Below are positions 60,181-64,000 of a stretch of 64,000 nt of DNA, one piece after another. Location of the stretch: NCBI GenBank assembly GCA_963930655.1, contig OZ005602.1, positions 1,061,501 to 1,125,500 of the forward strand, given 5' to 3'. Both the position numbers and the translations under genes were made by a program. This DNA comes from Myrica gale. Taxonomy: Eukaryota > Streptophyta > Magnoliopsida > Fagales > Myricaceae. The notes under the pieces are model-generated. The model was not told where the DNA came from, made no database searches, and worked only from the letters and a program-made list of their open reading frames with translations. Position 1 is the stretch's first letter, and each line of letters starts with the position of its first letter.

Positions 60181-60405
60181 GTGGTACAATTTTAAAAGAA
60201 TGATCTTTCTTTTAATTAAATTAATCATCCATTCAATTGGAAATAACATAAATTCAACTGCTGAAAATTGTGTACAGCTTACAATTTTTTTTTCTCTTCA
60301 TTTTTATGATAACTTTTAAACTAACATAATTGATTACCAAGAATTATTTTTTTTTTGCCAATGAGCGACAATCCACAGCGCCCACTATGTTCTGAGTTCA
60401 ACTTA

Positions 60406-60584
60406 GGGTGCGTTTGCATATACAATTTTACCCAAAATATTATCTCTCCCTTAATAAAATATTACAATATAATCTCTCTTTCCTATAAAAAAAATAAAAA
60501 AAATTACCTCTCTCTTCACTTTTTCACTAAACCCAATACCACCACAAAACACAATACCAAAAATATTTCAACACAAACACAACC
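60406..60584. mobile_element. Tourist-like MITE, upstream copy A
   Basis: TTA-flanked, ends GGGTGCGTTTG and CAAACACAACC. The interior has ttacaatataatctctct, shared with 38833-39018. Confidence 0.8.
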
Positions 60585-60590
60585 TTATTA

Positions 60591-60775
60591 AGGCTCCGTT
60601 TGATATTAAAAAATTTAATACAATAAAAAATTACAATATAATATCTCTCCCCATTAAATCATTACTTTTCACTACAAAAAATATAAAAAATTATCTAATT
60701 CTTCACTTTTTCATCAACCACAATACCTAAAATTTTAACAACCCTAAAATTTTACTTCTCAAACACAAACACAGC
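60591..60775. mobile_element. Tourist-like MITE, upstream copy B
   Basis: Adjacent to copy A, separated only by ttatta. Ends (A)GGCTCCGTTTGA and CAAACACAGC then TTA. The interior ttacaatataatatctctcc matches 38884-38905. Confidence 0.8.
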
Positions 60776-60897
60776 TTAACATAATTGAATATATTTGCCT
60801 TCTTGCTAATCTTTTTTATCCTTTTTCACTCCTTTTGTCCCACGTCTACATTTGCAGTGAAGTGAAATTTGGTACCACATCCACATGTACGCTTTTA

Positions 60898-61087
60898 GGG
60901 GCGGTTCGTTTAACAAAAAATCCTCATAATTTTTTGAATACTCACAATACAAAAATCTTACAACCAAACATCATTTTTAACCTCACATAAAAATAACTAC
61001 AACACACATACCAATAAAGTTAATATCACCTAAAAATTCTCAAAACACAAAAAATCTTCACAAAACTCCTAACCGAACATACTCTTA
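60898..61087. mobile_element. Possible further MITE
   Basis: TTA flanks GGGGCGGTTCG on the left and CCGAACATACTC on the right. The inverted repeat is short and imperfect. Confidence 0.4.
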
Positions 61088-61129
61088 GTCTACGTCCACG
61101 TTTGCATTTAAATCAAAAGTTTGCCTAAC

Positions 61130-61325
61130 AACATAACTCGAATCCACACTCAAAACACTTGATACGATTAGTAAGTACTTTGAGATCTTGCATGTACGCA
61201 TTTGGTTCCACGTCCACTTATACACTTTTCACCTTCATGTTTGCAATTAAGTCAGAAGCTTGCCTAAAAGCAACACAATTCGAACCCACACCCAATCACT
61301 TGATACAGTTTGTCAAGCACTAGGT
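61130..61325. repeat. Diverged direct repeat of about 90 bp
   Basis: Both 61097-61190 and 61235-61325 hold gtttgca, agcttgcctaa-like, cgaa(t/c)cca and cacttgata blocks in the same order. Nothing coding seen. Confidence 0.5.
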
Positions 61326-61499
61326 TAAGCCCTAAGAGACTGTTTAGTGGGATTCATTGGAAGACAAATAGACTTATTCACTCACAAAATTTCATTCTCA
61401 AGAATAAGATTTCATTCTCAAGAACATTTAAGATGAACAAACCCATCATAGCTACCTGTACTGTAAACCCTATCCAGCTATGAATTTGCCTTCTACCTG

Positions 61500-62760
61500 G
61501 ATTGTCTGGTGGCTGAATTTCGTTTTCCTTTTCTTGAAGAAGAGAAAAAGATTTTGAAATTTCTGTCACTAGCCCCCTGTCAACTGGCCCCCAATGATTG
61601 GTGTTTTCTCTTATGGTTTATCTGCCTCTGGAGATGGACATCTCCTGATGGCCCTACCCTATCTCCTCAAGTGTTTCTCCATTTATACAGGTTGTGTGAG
61701 TTGGAGGGTCAAGATGGATGGTGGTATTTTGTTACCGGGGTTCTAACTTCACTTTTTCCTATCATCCCTCCAGCAAAAAGGATGGAAGAAAAAAAAATTC
61801 TTTGTTTCCGGAGTAAGATGACGTGGGGCTCCGGATGTTAAGTATTCTGAATCCATCTGCAACACTTAGGGAATTCTTTTTTTTTCTAAATAACACTTAG
61901 GGAATTCTCTCTGCCACAGGCTAGTAATTTCTCTCTTTGAATGATAATCTATCTTCCTTCTTTTTCTCTGACAACTTTGTCATTTTCTTTTTGGCTTATT
62001 TTGTTTTCTTAACCCTATCACCTCCCGTACTCGAGCGATCATGACACATGGGTCAAGAGACTTGACCATGATTATATCACCACTCAACGTTGAAAGATTT
62101 TTCCAATATAAACGACCGGGGACTCCAATTTACCACTGCAAGTGATTTTGGATTTCTTTATTGGTATTTGTTTGATTATAACCATCTTTTGAGGTGATTT
62201 CTTAACTCTCCTTTCTTTTCCTTTCCGTCCAGTTCATCCGAATGATTTATATTCGCCTATGTTTCTTCTTAGGTTCCACAAAAATTATCCGGAAGAGACT
62301 CCCCTCAATCGTTCGTTGATAACTCCTCTACCTGTCCCAAGGTAATAAAGTCGGGGAAGGCGATGGCGGCCCTTTTACAGAAAAGAGTTGTGACCTCGTT
62401 TACCTCCAGGACCAGGAGAAAAACCCATTCAAGACTCAAGAACTTCTCCTACTAAGGAACTTAGGGTTGCTTCTAGTGAAGATAACCCTCAACCTAAAAC
62501 AAAAGATTTACAAGAAGTTTCTACTCAATCAAAGCGAAAAGAGTCTTGAACCTTCTGTTGATGATCCTCGTGGAAAGAGGAAGCGCAAAGGGGAGTTGCC
62601 CAAACCACTTTTGAGATGATTTCCTTAAGGTGAGGGAAAAAACTCTGGCACATGAGAGCATCTCCTACCCCTTGATAAGTCGTATGTCCTTTAAAGATTT
62701 CATCAAATGATCTGTGGGGTCCCATGATCCATCAAAGGCCTATACAGGTGGGGCTTGATA
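61500..62760 (+). pseudogene. Decayed gypsy-type transposon protein (Transposase_28-like)
   Basis: EFRFPFLEEEKKILKFLSL, then APCQLAPNDWCFLLWFICLW, LYRLCELEGQDGWWYFVTG and FPIIPPAKRMEEKK follow the residue pattern of the plant 'putative gypsy type transposon' domain (PLxRFFRDVLxxLxLAPxQLxPNxW ... WWYF). Downstream to 62760 only short frames remain. No RT is visible. Assignment is from memory of the family. Confidence 0.4.
61861..61907 (-). mobile_element. 15-bp T-rich micro-insertion with perfect 16-bp duplication
   Basis: aacacttagggaattc repeats exactly (61861-61876, 61892-61907) around tttttttttctaaat. On the minus strand this is ATTTAG plus A9, like but not identical to the LINE end. Confidence 0.75.
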
Positions 62761-64000
62761 TTTTAGTGGAGTGGGGTATTCCAAAATTTGTTAAACGAAA
62801 ACAGAATCAGTTTGCTTCACAAGATTGTTCAGGGCAGTAGAATGCTTCTCTCTTACTTCATTTCGCATGACCTCCAAGGCTTGTTCCATTTCCTGAAACA
62901 TCTTCTCCTGACAGTCCTCATTAACCCGAACTACCTCTTCATTAACTCGAACCACCTCCCTAGTCTACCGTCCTTCTAAGATAGAAGAATCAGGGAGTTG
63001 ATCAAGCCTTTTTGGGGAGACCTGCGGGGATTGCAGGTCTAATTGTCAGGCATGAGAGTTACCTTTTATGTGGCGGAACAACCTTTTCGCTATGGGTGTT
63101 CATCTCTTCCATGCATTTTGAGACGAAATTGAGGTTTTTCTCCACGTCACCCAGACGTTCATTAGCTTCCCGGGCAGTTCTTGATGATCCTGGGTCAATA
63201 TTCCCTGAAAGGACGAACTTGGATACCCTAAAGGGGATCTTCCTGTTGGGGAGTTCGTAGAAGCTGACTATGAAGGCTCCCTGGAGTAGGGTTCTCCACG
63301 AGAATAGTTGGGATTTGAGTTGTTCTTGGTGTAAAGACTTCAGTTAGTGGCTGAACCACCTTTGGTGTAGCGACTTCCATCGAGTTGTCTTTTGTGTAAT
63401 GCCCTCATCTGGGATTGGGACCGCTCCCGATGTAACACTTTCAGTTGGGGTCGGAGTATTGTTGGCCGGCGGTGAGGGTGTGTCTAGGGTAATTTCGATT
63501 GTTTTTACCTTCGTTAAATCTTCTATAATCATCTCCCACAGTTAGCATTGATGAAGATTTTAACAACTTTCTAACTCACGTCGTGCAAAGCGAGATATAT
63601 CATTTGAAGGATCGTGGTTTCCTACGGATGACGCCAACTGATGAAGCTAATTTTAACCGGTCTATCACAAGAGTCCACTAGGCCAAAAGCCCGATAGAGC
63701 TAGACTTGAAGTCTAGTACTTGAGACAGGTTGAAAGGTCCAAAATCTCCTTCCTTCCTCTTGCAAGCAAAATAGCACACTTAACTCAGAGTCCTCCCCAG
63801 GCTTTCTCTGATGTCAATGTCAGTCCTTGTCATTTCTTTTCTTTTCTCAGTTCTTGTTTTCAGTGAAAGAGTTTTAAATAGAGAACTACGTACCTTTTAC
63901 GTTCATTGTCATCTCTATTTATCCTTTTTTCTTCCTGTCTTGGGGCGGGGTTTCTTGGCCTTGGCCCACATTTCCTTTCTTTGGACCTTGGATCCTTTTT
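62760..64000. other. Non-coding or decayed transposon sequence
   Basis: No open frame longer than about 80 codons and no recognised domain. A junction-like phrase (ggatcgtggtttcctacgga near 63610, then tgacgccaactgatg) resembles the internal end of plant gypsy-type elements; the 64 kb edge cuts it. Confidence 0.3.

Noticed and set aside
61378-61569. Minus-strand 63-codon frame right of the gene
   Set aside because: It overlaps the better-supported plus-strand transposon-protein remnant and shows no domain.
1-64000. CRISPR array, prokaryotic operon or phage
   Set aside because: All evidence (introns, plant retroelements, callose synthase) is plant nuclear; no spaced identical repeats of CRISPR type.

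Overview
The window is plant nuclear DNA, most likely from a woody eudicot. The evidence is many short exons with GT-AG introns, an intact callose synthase gene, and introns packed with plant L1-type LINEs, a copia relic, TRIMs, MITEs and an Au-like SINE. I cannot fix the species from sequence alone; the repeat style resembles large-intron tree genomes (inference).

One host gene fills almost the whole window. It lies on the minus strand, with its ATG at 59059 and its last visible splice donor at 6. It encodes callose synthase 9 (CALS9/GSL10), a UDP-glucose 1,3-beta-glucan synthase of the plasma membrane. I placed 46 coding exons (5,018 nt, 1,672 codons plus 2 nt). Every junction is GT-AG and every exon phase joins in frame without a stop. 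The family is about 1,890-1,900 residues long, so roughly the last 220 residues lie beyond the left edge. A non-coding leader exon with a 5'UTR intron (59063-59806) precedes the ATG.

About 54 kb of the roughly 59 kb of gene is intron, and most of that is transposon debris. Main blocks, left to right: TRIM with both LTRs (1090-1307, intron 43); LINE fragments and an internally deleted LINE (2665-6556, intron 41); a GC-rich minisatellite block beside a hAT MITE (8040-9013, intron 39); a deleted copia element with a LINE nested in its RNase H (12891-15174, intron 35); a second hAT MITE (18552-18907, intron 27); a LINE invaded by an ORF1-only LINE whose 5' end is a PECT1-like exon fragment (23333-25634, intron 19); an 11.5 kb intron 12 holding a nearly full-length LINE (29500-35088) and a three-level MITE>LINE>MITE nest (37361-39440); LINEs in introns 7, 4, 2 and 1; a SINE in intron 3; and a TRIM whose 3' LTR is split by a LINE (56025-57072). 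Right of the gene are two tandem Tourist-like MITEs (60406-60775), another MITE, and a decayed gypsy-type transposon region (61500-64000).

The most unusual signals are (1) seven micro-insertions of only 15-24 bp, mostly just the LINE 3' terminus plus poly(A), each flanked by a 13-20 bp target-site duplication, and (2) a set of ORF1-only 'half-LINE' derivatives, at least one carrying a captured host-gene fragment at its 5' end inside the duplication. Neither has disrupted the host reading frame.
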